The translations under genes and the position numbers were made by a program. This document shows positions 17,415 to 24,530 of a stretch of 64,000 nt of DNA, piece by piece. Positions within the stretch are counted from its first letter, which is position 1, and the number at the start of each line of letters is the position of its first letter. The stretch is taken from NCBI RefSeq assembly GCF_026262505.1, contig NC_067205.1, forward strand, positions 23,283,585 through 23,347,584. Direction: 5' to 3'. Source of the stretch: Trichomonas vaginalis G3. Its lineage: Eukaryota > Parabasalia > Trichomonadida > Trichomonadidae. Under the pieces are notes generated by a model, which was not told the DNA's origin, ran no database searches, and worked only from the letters and a program-made list of their open reading frames with translations.

Positions 17415-18263
17415 ATGCTTTCAATAGAAAAAGAAAATTCAAGAGTTGCTACAACTAAACCATTAGATGAACTTTTTACTAATGTCGGTCAAAAGTTTGA
17501 GACAGAGACCGTAAAGCATGAAGGCTATCGTTTTGACTACCCATTAAGATGGCTAAGAGACCCATCTGTCACAAAAGCTATTGGCTTTCGTAGAATGAAG
17601 TTTGTGTCTGTAGAAGATAAAAGTTTTCCATTTATTGTAAGGTTTCATATAGATTATATATCTGAAGGGAAACGAAAAATGTGGGAAGAAATTGAGCTAA
17701 TACAAGTTGACCTTTCATCTTCTCTACAGACTGCGTTAAAAAATATAGAAGATAAAATAAATTCATGTTATGCAAAATATGCTGATGAATATGCAAATAC
17801 CGAGAGCACACTTTATGTGAGAATTGTATATGACAAACAAAATTCACAAGTGTCATTTCAAATCTACGAAGACAATCCAAAGAAAGACGAACAAATATAT
17901 ACAGAATTCACTGCAATGTCATGGTATTATTTGCAAAGAATGTTAAATCAGAAAGTCGAACTTCCTTTAGCAAATATTTACAGTCGATATGCAAGAGATG
18001 AACCATATTTATTTAAAGATGTTTTCGACCCAGCTGCTATTATTGTTCATGCTTCATTTTCTGGCGCCCAAAACTCTTTCTTATGCTTGGCAAATGACTT
18101 TTACGAAAAACCTACAAAGTTATACGAACCACCAAGTGGAAGTATTTCAGACTTTCAAGTATGGTTTACTACAGATGGAAGAAAAAGAATAATTCCATTA
18201 TACCATGCGTTTTACTTAGAACTTAGTTTCATATACAACTACTATCGAACGGTAAAAATATAA
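17415..18263 (+). CDS. Paralogous late-type protein, copy 2
   Basis: This 282-residue paralogue of the protein at 12,362-13,222 is similar over its whole length (YRFDYPLRWLRDPSVTKAIGFRR, FDPAAIIVHASFSGAQNSF, YEPPSGSISDFQVWF). It lies next to the fibre gene and shares its divergent promoter. This supports a structural role, for instance a spike base or vertex protein. It ends two bases before the stop of the convergent 80-residue gene. Confidence 0.6.
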   Translation: MLSIEKENSRVATTKPLDELFTNVGQKFETETVKHEGYRFDYPLRWLRDPSVTKAIGFRRMKFVSVEDKSFPFIVRFHIDYISEGKRKMWEEIELIQVDLSSSLQTALKNIEDKINSCYAKYADEYANTESTLYVRIVYDKQNSQVSFQIYEDNPKKDEQIYTEFTAMSWYYLQRMLNQKVELPLANIYSRYARDEPYLFKDVFDPAAIIVHASFSGAQNSFLCLANDFYEKPTKLYEPPSGSISDFQVWFTTDGRKRIIPLYHAFYLELSFIYNYYRTVKI

Positions 18264-18265
18264 TT

Positions 18266-18508
18266 TTAATACGGTTGAGGTGTTGGATTTGGTTGCCAAC
18301 TAGACTGTGGTGCAGGTTCAGGCTGTTGTATAACAGGAGCTTGTTCTTCTGGTTCAGGGTCTTTAGGTATAATACCAACGAACTGACCTACTCTTTTACC
18401 AATATTTTTGACACCGTTCCAAATTCCTCTTCCGACAGATTTTATTCCATTCCATATACCTCTTCCAACATTTCGAAAGAAGTTTCCTATCTTACTGAAG
18501 AAACCCAT
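18266..18508 (-). CDS. Small amphipathic protein with tandem VGRGIWNG helices
   Basis: This 80-residue protein begins MGFFSKIGNFFRNVGRGI and has two near-identical 11-residue repeats (VGRGIWNGIKS, VGRGIWNGVKN). A proline/glutamine-rich tail follows. The repeats form a basic, tryptophan-bearing amphipathic helix typical of membrane-active peptides. The MG...S start is compatible with N-myristoylation. With the 133-residue protein at 14,822 it forms a pair of candidate membrane-lytic virion proteins. Leader TTTTTACATATAGTAAA. Confidence 0.55.
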   Translation of the reverse strand: MGFFSKIGNFFRNVGRGIWNGIKSVGRGIWNGVKNIGKRVGQFVGIIPKDPEPEEQAPVIQQPEPAPQSSWQPNPTPQPY

Positions 18509-18526
18509 TTTACTATATGTAAAAAT

Positions 18527-18889
18527 CTAATGTCCACCTAGTCTCTTACGTTTCCTGTTGAGTTCCATAGCATTCTTTAACTGGAGCTCATACATTCTAT
18601 TTCTCCTCTGGTAGAAAACATACTCTGGGTCAACTCCTGTGTTCGCGTCATCTGCATAAAGTTGTTTATATCCGACTTCAGGGTTTGTATAAAACTCTTT
18701 CCATCTCATATTTGCATACCATGGTGGCAAACCTAACGCAGCGTCATTTGACATGGCAGTTTGCATTTGTACATCTGTTGGCACTTGACCATAGTTTGCC
18801 ATTGCAGTTTGTATTCTAACTTCATTTGGAATATTCTCTGGGTTTGGTTGTCCAGGTTGCTGTGCATTCGCTAAGTTCTGTGCGTCCAT
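18527..18889 (-). CDS. Hypothetical small structural-class protein
   Basis: This 120-residue protein has two similar segments near the N-terminus (VRIQTAMANYGQVPTD, VQMQTAMSND) and ends in a basic KRKRLGGH. Leader class (TTTTTATCTAATATTAA) and position between the other small virion-type genes suggest a structural part. The GG near the C-terminus could be a processing site, but no protease gene is visible in this part of the element, so this is only a remark. Confidence 0.5.
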   Translation of the reverse strand: MDAQNLANAQQPGQPNPENIPNEVRIQTAMANYGQVPTDVQMQTAMSNDAALGLPPWYANMRWKEFYTNPEVGYKQLYADDANTGVDPEYVFYQRRNRMYELQLKNAMELNRKRKRLGGH

Positions 18890-18912
18890 TTAATATTAGA
18901 TAAAAATATCTC

Positions 18913-19044
18913 TTACGAGTACATATGCTGAACATTTGCAGGCATTGGTTCATCTTCATATTCTCTATATCTTTCTGCCACGTCAAATAAATAAATGACA
19001 CAATGGAAAAAACCTAAAACAAGTAGTCCTATTTCAAACCACAT
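18913..19044 (-). CDS. 43-residue single-span membrane protein
   Basis: This short frame begins MWFEIGLLVLGFFHCVIYLF, a clear membrane segment of about 20 residues. A charged tail follows (DVAERYREYEDEPMPANV). The leader TTTTACTAGTAAGTAA directly before the ATG has the structural-gene type. It overlaps the end of the methylase gene by 16 bases on the same strand. Small membrane proteins are frequent among virion genes of adenovirus-like elements. Confidence 0.5.
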   Translation of the reverse strand: MWFEIGLLVLGFFHCVIYLFDVAERYREYEDEPMPANVQHMYS

Positions 19045-19847
19045 TTACTTACTAGTAAAATTTCTTTGTTATGACACTTTCTCCAGTTTATAGGACCTCT
19101 CTCATATTCTATCTTATCGTATCTAAACTCATAGTCATGTATGTCCTCTAACCATTTCATGACACTTTCCAAACCACTTTTATCGGATGTAAAGTAAAAG
19201 CATGGATGGTTATGTAAAACGTCTAAAGTTTCTAAAGAGTCTCTCAAAGTCCAGTCTACTTGGTATTGAAAATCCCATGTGTTATAGAACGGCGGGTCCA
19301 CTATAAAGAAAACATTTTCCTTGTCTTTATATTTTTCATACAACTCTGTCCAATGACATCTCACAAACTCTATACCCTCAGTATATTTTTCTATGTTCTC
19401 TTTGAAAACATTTGTATAGTTAAGATATAAAACTTTTGACATAAGTGTTTCAATGTCATGAACTCTTATAGCACCACTATATAATAGTCTAGCAGATATA
19501 CTATCCCAGTCAATATACTCTGCCTTTTTCAAAACCTCTCTGACAGTATTTTTCTTATCTAATGGTATACGTTCCATCTTACCTATAGGTATCTTTTCTT
19601 TCAACTCACTCAATATTTTGTTTGTGTCTGGAATATGTTTGAGACGGTTCATATAGTTGTCGAAGTCATTGCATATAATCTTTGAGTCAGGAAATATTGT
19701 ATGGCACAAATGAGATATATAGAAACTTCCACCGAACAAGTCTACAAATGTTAGACCATTCGGTAGTTTCTTAAGTTCTCTCAATAGAATATCTTTACAT
19801 CTACTCTTATTTCCAAAGAAGGGTAACGGTGGTTTTGTAAAATTCAT
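19029..19847 (-). CDS. Dam-like (D12 class) DNA adenine methyltransferase
   Basis: This 272-residue N6-adenine methyltransferase has the D12-class order of motifs: PPLPFFGNKSR at residues 6-16, the SAM-binding VDLFGGSF near 35, and the catalytic DPPFYNTW near 190. Length is normal for the class. Bacterial Dam enzymes of this class methylate GATC, and the element's intergenic palindromes have GATC at their centre, including the arrays right next to this gene. The recognition site is inferred. Trichomonads are known to use 6mA and to carry such genes in Mavericks. The leader ACATTTTTATTATATATATAAA is closer to the non-structural class. Confidence 0.8.
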   Translation of the reverse strand: MNFTKPPLPFFGNKSRCKDILLRELKKLPNGLTFVDLFGGSFYISHLCHTIFPDSKIICNDFDNYMNRLKHIPDTNKILSELKEKIPIGKMERIPLDKKNTVREVLKKAEYIDWDSISARLLYSGAIRVHDIETLMSKVLYLNYTNVFKENIEKYTEGIEFVRCHWTELYEKYKDKENVFFIVDPPFYNTWDFQYQVDWTLRDSLETLDVLHNHPCFYFTSDKSGLESVMKWLEDIHDYEFRYDKIEYERGPINWRKCHNKEILLVSKCGLK

Positions 19848-19879
19848 TTTATATATATAATAAAAATGTTTTTTCCTGA

Positions 19880-20530
19880 AAAGTGACAGAAAAGTGACAA
19901 AACATTTACGAAGAAGTCATGACAAAACATTTACGAAGAAATCATGAGTTTTCTACCCTCTTGAATTTTCATGAAATTTACACCAAAAATATATTTTACG
20001 TTAGAATGTTAGATCTAACATGTTTTCTAACATGTTTTCTAACATCGTAGAAAACTCTTGAAAATCATGAAATTTACACCAAAAATATATTTTATGTTAG
20101 AATGTTAGATCTAACCTTCTACCCTAAATTATATTTTTGGGTCCTTTACGCTCATTACGAAGAAGTCTTGACAAAACATATACGATGAAGAAGTTTCGAC
20201 AAAACATTTACGAAGAAATCATGAGTTTTCTACGATGTTAGAAAACATGTTAGAAAACGTGTTAGATCTAACATTCTAACATAAAATATATTTTTGGGTC
20301 ATTTACGCTCATTACGAAGAAGTCTTGACAAAACATTTACGAAGAAGTCTTGACAAAACATATACGATGAAGAAGTTTCGACAAAACATTTACGAAGAAA
20401 TCATGAGTTTTCTACGATGTTAGAAAACATGTTAGAAAACGTGTTAGATCTAACATTCTAACATAAAATATATTTTTGTCTGATTTTACGATGAAGAAGT
20501 CTTGACAAAACATTTACGATGAAGAAGTCT
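19880..20530. repeat. Terminal repeat tract with AGATCT palindromes
   Basis: No gene is seen. The tract mixes two repeated modules. One is GACAAAACATTTACGAAGAAGTC with ATACGATGAAG variants. The other is the palindrome module GTTAGAAAACATGTTAGAAAACGTGTTAGATCTAACATTC, present about four times in both orientations. One copy near 20,100 has one GTTAG arm and one TACCC arm, intermediate between the two palindrome types. The tract lies between the methylase gene and the presumed element end, so it may belong to the terminal region or hold replication or packaging signals. Confidence 0.7.
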
Positions 20531-20546
20531 TGACAAAACATCCTCA

Positions 20547-20581
20547 GGGCTAGAAGGCACGAAGTGCCTGGAAGCCCCACT

Positions 20582-20636
<55 letters not shown>
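20547..20636. repeat. Double-stem GC hairpin followed by a 52-base T tract
   Basis: GGGCT (20,547-20,551) pairs with AGCCC near 20,573-20,577, enclosing the inner stem GGCAC-GAA-GTGCC (20,556-20,568). After CACTCCC a run of 52 T follows, from 20,585 to 20,636. The hairpin plus T run marks the change from element to host sequence. It could be a remnant of a poly(A)-tailed insertion read on the minus strand, or an assembly join. The long homopolymer is a known weak point of sequencing. Confidence 0.6.
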
Positions 20637-20638
<2 letters not shown>

Positions 20639-20640
<2 letters not shown>

Positions 20641-21690
20641 GGGTTTCGTTTTGCGAAAAAAACGTACAATACGCAATTTTGCTAAAAAACATTTAGCTAG
20701 CAATTTCGACCTTTGACTCCACTCAAGACGCCACTTTTTTAATTTTGCGGTATCATATTTTTGGAAAATCTTTATGAATATTATATAAAAAGTCTCTTTA
20801 ATATCTATATTTCATATTTTTATCGATTTTTAAAGTTTTTGCGAAAAGTATTCAATTATTTTTGCTATTTGGTCGGGGAAATGTCAGATTTGCGACATTT
20901 TCTGATATGATATTCAGATTCTACGTTGATAATAATGCTTATAGAACCCTCTTGCTATTGTGTCAAAATTGCGAAACCGATAGCAAAAATATCTCGCAAT
21001 ATCAAAATTGAGATATTGAGTGAATTATGCATTATAGAGATTAAAAATCTGATTTGTGAAAACATCTCATCAATTTCTAGCTAATTCAAAAATCTTTACT
21101 ATCTTATTCGATTAAAATGAAAAGGGAATAATTTCATTATGCTTTAAATGACAGCCTTATAATATAATCATAGTTTTCGCTCAATATGCAGCATTTTTTT
21201 TCGAAATCTATGGTCAATGTCCTAAATACTGATTGCTTTGCATTCATATCTCTTACATTTTCTATACCCACATCACTATTCATTGCTATTCCTATCTTTT
21301 TCATTTTTGTTTGTTTCTCATAATTTCTCAAAAAACATGATAACTTGATATTTGTAAATATCATACTTTATAACGTAAATAAGAACTTGACCTATTAAGA
21401 AAAGCAGTAATGAAAAGAAAATCTGAAATTCATAAAAATTACAAGTTTCTGATGACAATTAGCTTAATTAAACCAGGTACAAGATTATATAATTGTATTT
21501 TCTATCCAATTATCCATATAATATCTTATCCAGAAAAAATAACTTGATCAATACCAAATGATTTTTTAACTAGTAAATAAAGTATTTTCTTTACACACAC
21601 ATTGTATATCATAGTTTTTTTTTTGGTTTCGCAAAACATCCAAAAACAAATATGCTATAAAAGTGACAATTTTAGCAAAACGAAACCCTT
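20639..21690. other. 1,052-bp AT-rich segment bounded by a 16-bp inverted repeat
   Basis: AAGGGTTTCGTTTTGC at 20,639-20,654 is matched exactly in reverse complement at 21,675-21,690. Inside there is AT-rich DNA with no convincing gene; a 75-codon frame at 21,137-21,364 (minus) has no support. It could be a small non-autonomous transposon or the regulatory region of the GTPase that starts at 21,781. No target-site duplication is obvious. Confidence 0.5.
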
Positions 21691-21775
21691 ACCATATATG
21701 CTACTTCTTTTGAAAGTTCAAAATACGGATAAATTTTATCTTGTCAGCGGATAAATTTTCCAATTTTTTCAAATT

Positions 21776-21780
21776 TCATT
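21776..21780 (+). promoter_or_regulatory. Trichomonad initiator (Inr) TCATT before the ATG
   Basis: TCATT directly precedes the ATG of the Rab-like gene. Parabasalid promoters use an initiator of the form TCA followed by pyrimidine and T/A a few bases from the start codon. A comparable TCATTT lies at 32,961-32,966 (minus) before the nucleoplasmin-like gene. This supports both the start choice and the organism call. Confidence 0.55.
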
Positions 21781-22326
21781 ATGGGAAAGCAAAAGATTGT
21801 GACTGTTGGGCCAGCATCAATAGGCAAAACATCACTTATTAATGCTCTCTGTGATCGTGAGTTCAATGAAGATCAAATGCCAACAATCGCTCAAGAATTT
21901 ATTTCACAAGAAGTTATGTTTGAAGGGCACACTTTTACAAACGAATACTGGGATACTGCAGGGCAAGAAAGATTCTCTCATTTAAACGGATATTACATTC
22001 ATGGAGCAAATATTGTATTAGCTTTATGTTATGCGAATGACCTTTCCAGTTTAGAAAGTAGTCTAAGTGTTGTGAATAATACAATAGGAAGCAATGAATA
22101 TGAACTAATAATTGTTTTTTCAAAATGGGATATTGAATCTGTCGATGATGTTACACTTAGAAAAGCAATTAATGATGTAAAAATTTATAATCCAAGAGAT
22201 GTAATTCCTACTTCTTCCAAGATTCACTATAATATCGAAGAATTAAAAACAATAATCAGCTCTTGTTATCATGAATCAACAGTCTCAGAACATCCGGTTT
22301 TAAAAACTCAATCTAGTTGTTGTTAA
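21781..22326 (+). CDS. Divergent Rab-like small GTPase
   Basis: This 181-residue small GTPase of Rab type would act in vesicle traffic. G1 is GPASIGKTS (residues 8-16), G3 is WDTAGQERF near residue 59, and a TSSK segment stands in for the usual G5 SAK motif. The G4 motif reads FSKWD where most family members have NKxD, so nucleotide specificity or affinity may differ. The C-terminus SSCC fits double geranylgeranylation. Trichomonads have very large Rab families with such divergent members, so this is expected to be a functional host gene. Confidence 0.8.
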   Translation: MGKQKIVTVGPASIGKTSLINALCDREFNEDQMPTIAQEFISQEVMFEGHTFTNEYWDTAGQERFSHLNGYYIHGANIVLALCYANDLSSLESSLSVVNNTIGSNEYELIIVFSKWDIESVDDVTLRKAINDVKIYNPRDVIPTSSKIHYNIEELKTIISSCYHESTVSEHPVLKTQSSCC

Positions 22327-22735
22327 ATACGATAGTAAAAATTATATTATCTATTACTTGTAATTATAGCGTCTTTTGAATTGAACTAACTTTCCACTAG
22401 TGAGATTACACAGATATAATCGTTTCTTTGATTAGATATAATATGAGAAAGTAAATTTGAACTCAAAATACATATTGTTATAATGCTCATGAAATCAAAA
22501 GTAACCAATGGATTCATTTTAATTAATTCAAGTGTTCAATCAATTTTATAAACAAATTTCAGATATTTTTCAAATTATTTATGTGATTAATGATTAACTC
22601 ATCCTTGTATGAATATCAAGAATTATGAAATCACTTATTACATACTAACATGAATTTCTAAACGCATAACTGTCACGTTTTGTTCCCTTTCCGTTACTGA
22701 CGATTATTTTTTCTAAAGGAAATATTTTAATTTGA
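22327..22735. other. Intergenic spacer
   Basis: AT-rich spacer between two rightward host genes. I see no repeats, RNA genes or open frames of note. It presumably contains the 3' end of the Rab-like gene and the promoter of the next gene. Confidence 0.5.
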
Positions 22736-23140
22736 ATGAGTTCTGCTATTCGTAGCCAAGAACATGATCTCAAAAATCAAATATCAGCCCTAGTTTCTTC
22801 ACAAGAAGTGTTTGAAAGAGTAATTCGCGAAGCTAAACAAACAGCCACAAGAAGAGCACAACATATTTTAGACAACACCTATCCAGAACCACCTGAATTA
22901 CCAAATGTTCATGTAGAAAGTGATGAACAAGATGAATATTTACTTATTTTAGATTATTTGATTACAACCGGTTGTAAATGGACAGATACCGTACTTCGCT
23001 TTGAAAGTCAGCATCCAGGAGTAAAATACGACCGTAAGAAACTCGCAAAGCAATTTGGTTTGCCTACTTACTGCCGTAAACCTTTATTAGTCCAATTAAT
23101 AGAGGAACGTATGCGCCAATTAGAAGAAGGAGAGGATTAA
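22736..23140 (+). CDS. Small host protein with LisH/TON-like segment
   Basis: This 134-residue protein has a helical, alanine-rich N-terminus with RRAQHILDN. The middle segment EYLLILDYLITTGCKWTDTVLRFESQHPG resembles the LisH/TON dimerisation fold of centrosomal proteins such as FOP. It ends in an acidic helix. Such proteins often act at basal bodies, which would fit the flagellar genes further along, but the match is weak and made by eye. Otherwise it is hypothetical. Confidence 0.55.
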   Translation: MSSAIRSQEHDLKNQISALVSSQEVFERVIREAKQTATRRAQHILDNTYPEPPELPNVHVESDEQDEYLLILDYLITTGCKWTDTVLRFESQHPGVKYDRKKLAKQFGLPTYCRKPLLVQLIEERMRQLEEGED

Positions 23141-23590
23141 GTTGTTATACATAGTTTATAAATTACTATTCTTCGTTTGTTTTTTTGATAATTAACAATT
23201 TTTTGTATTATTCTATTGTTTTCCTACACCAACGTTATAATTCATATTTTGATGAAATGCAACATAATTCTACATTATAACATCCCAAACAGAAAGAAAC
23301 TCATTAAATGATATAGAATACTTTTGTTCTATGTATAATGTTAAGCTTCCAATAGCTGATACTAAGCATTATATTAATATGTTGCTTTTCTTGGACTCGA
23401 AAATGTGAAATTTCTTAGAATGATTTTTTTTCTCGGTAAAAATTGAATTGGGCAGAGTGATTTACTATTGTTTGACCGTCTAATTATATACAACAATATT
23501 TAATTAGACCAGTAAACATATAAAATATTCCTGTCATGTAAAGCCAATCTGCCGGATCTATCCCAAAATCATCTTTTTGACAAAATCAAC
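23141..23590. other. Intergenic spacer
   Basis: AT-rich spacer with no repeats or genes that I can support. Just before the next ATG there is ATCAAC, a possible weak initiator. Confidence 0.5.
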
Positions 23591-24166
23591 ATGATATCGA
23601 ACGCCCCGATCAACCTCGTAGTTTTTGGCTCAGGCGCTGTCGGCAAATCAGCTATGACACTCAGGTACACATGTGGCAATTTTATTGAGGATTATGATCC
23701 AACAATTGAAGATCAATACTCAAAAGATATCACAATTGACAATGTTACATATAAATGTGAAATTCTAGATACTGCCGGTGAAGAAGAGTTCATTCAAATG
23801 CGTTTGCCTTATATAAGAAAAGGAAATGCATTTTTATTGGTTTATTCCATTACCTTCAGACAATCATTTGATGAAATTGAGCATCTCCATCGCGATATTT
23901 TACACAACAAGGGTACTACCGATGTCCCAATTGTTATTTGCGGCAACAAATGCGACCTTGAAGACAATCGTATTGTTTCGAAGTCCGAAGGCGAAGTTCT
24001 TGCACAGCAGCTCAAATGCCCATTCATGGAAACTTCAGCTAAGACCGAATACAATATTACAAACGCTTTTCAGACAGCTCTTCGTGAATACATTAAAAGA
24101 GTCACCCCTGTTCAAAATCATACCCAACAAGAGGAGCCAAAGAAATTCCGCTGCATCTTAGTTTAA
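23591..24166 (+). CDS. Ras family small GTPase with CaaX end
   Basis: This 191-residue Ras/Rap-type GTPase is a membrane-bound signalling switch. G1 is GSGAVGKSA (residues 13-21), the effector loop is YDPTIEDQY near 35-43, G3 is LDTAGEEEF near 60, G4 is GNKCDLE near 120, and G5 is ETSAK near 150. The C-terminal CILV is a CaaX prenylation box. Length and motifs are complete. GC content is higher than in the surrounding spacers, which is typical of expressed genes here. A RasGAP-like/VPS9 protein is encoded at 29,297-31,756, though no link is shown. Confidence 0.9.
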   Translation: MISNAPINLVVFGSGAVGKSAMTLRYTCGNFIEDYDPTIEDQYSKDITIDNVTYKCEILDTAGEEEFIQMRLPYIRKGNAFLLVYSITFRQSFDEIEHLHRDILHNKGTTDVPIVICGNKCDLEDNRIVSKSEGEVLAQQLKCPFMETSAKTEYNITNAFQTALREYIKRVTPVQNHTQQEEPKKFRCILV

Positions 24167-24530
24167 AGTCCAAAAAAATTAATATTATTATTTTGGGATA
24201 TTTGGATTTTATTTTGATTTCAGAGAATTTCTATGTTACTTTGCAGCACCATTTTAAACTGTTAAATCACTATTAAACTTTTTATGATTTTTTGCAATAA
24301 TTTTTTGAAAATTTTCTCCAAAAACTAAGGTTTTAATATATAAACATGTTCATCATTAATTTTTATAACTTAACCTTAGTTTTATATCAAAAATTTAGAA
24401 AATAAAATTCATCAGAAATTTGCCTTGCTCGCATCAAGCTAAATATATAAAAAATATTGATTAATCAACTCTAAAGTAAACATTTATTTACATATCAAAC
24501 AAGTAGTAGCCAGTAATAAAATTTTCTGAA
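24167..24530. other. Spacer between convergent genes
   Basis: This stretch lies between the 3' ends of the Ras-like gene and the mannosyltransferase gene. It is strongly AT-rich and holds no recognisable feature. Confidence 0.5.

Larger units (their letters stand above)
1..20584. mobile_element. Maverick/Polinton element A (right-hand part, cut by window edge)
   Basis: The segment carries the hallmark Polinton set: double-jelly-roll capsid protein, penton-like protein, FtsK/HerA-type packaging ATPase, SF3 helicase and a retroviral-type integrase. KilA-N regulators, a fibre and a Dam-like methylase are also present. No DNA polymerase B is seen, so it presumably lies beyond the left edge. The right limit is placed where the repeat-rich tail ends in a hairpin and a T tract, because host sequence follows. 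This limit is inferred; no terminal inverted repeat or target duplication could be confirmed. Most frames are open, with about two visible breaks, so the insertion looks young. Confidence 0.85.

Noticed and set aside
18527-18889. Adenain-type processing site at the C-terminal GG
   Set aside because: The residues before GG do not fit the usual (M/I/L)xGG pattern, and no matching protease is visible in the window.
20547-20578. tRNA or other structured RNA gene
   Set aside because: The double stem has no cloverleaf or box A/B-type pattern and is too short. It is treated as a hairpin repeat.
20486-20692. Frame with a polylysine stretch
   Set aside because: It is produced by reading the 52-base T run on the minus strand.
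21137-21364. 75-codon frame within the inverted-repeat segment
   Set aside because: Composition is that of random AT-rich DNA, with no leader, initiator or recognisable domain.
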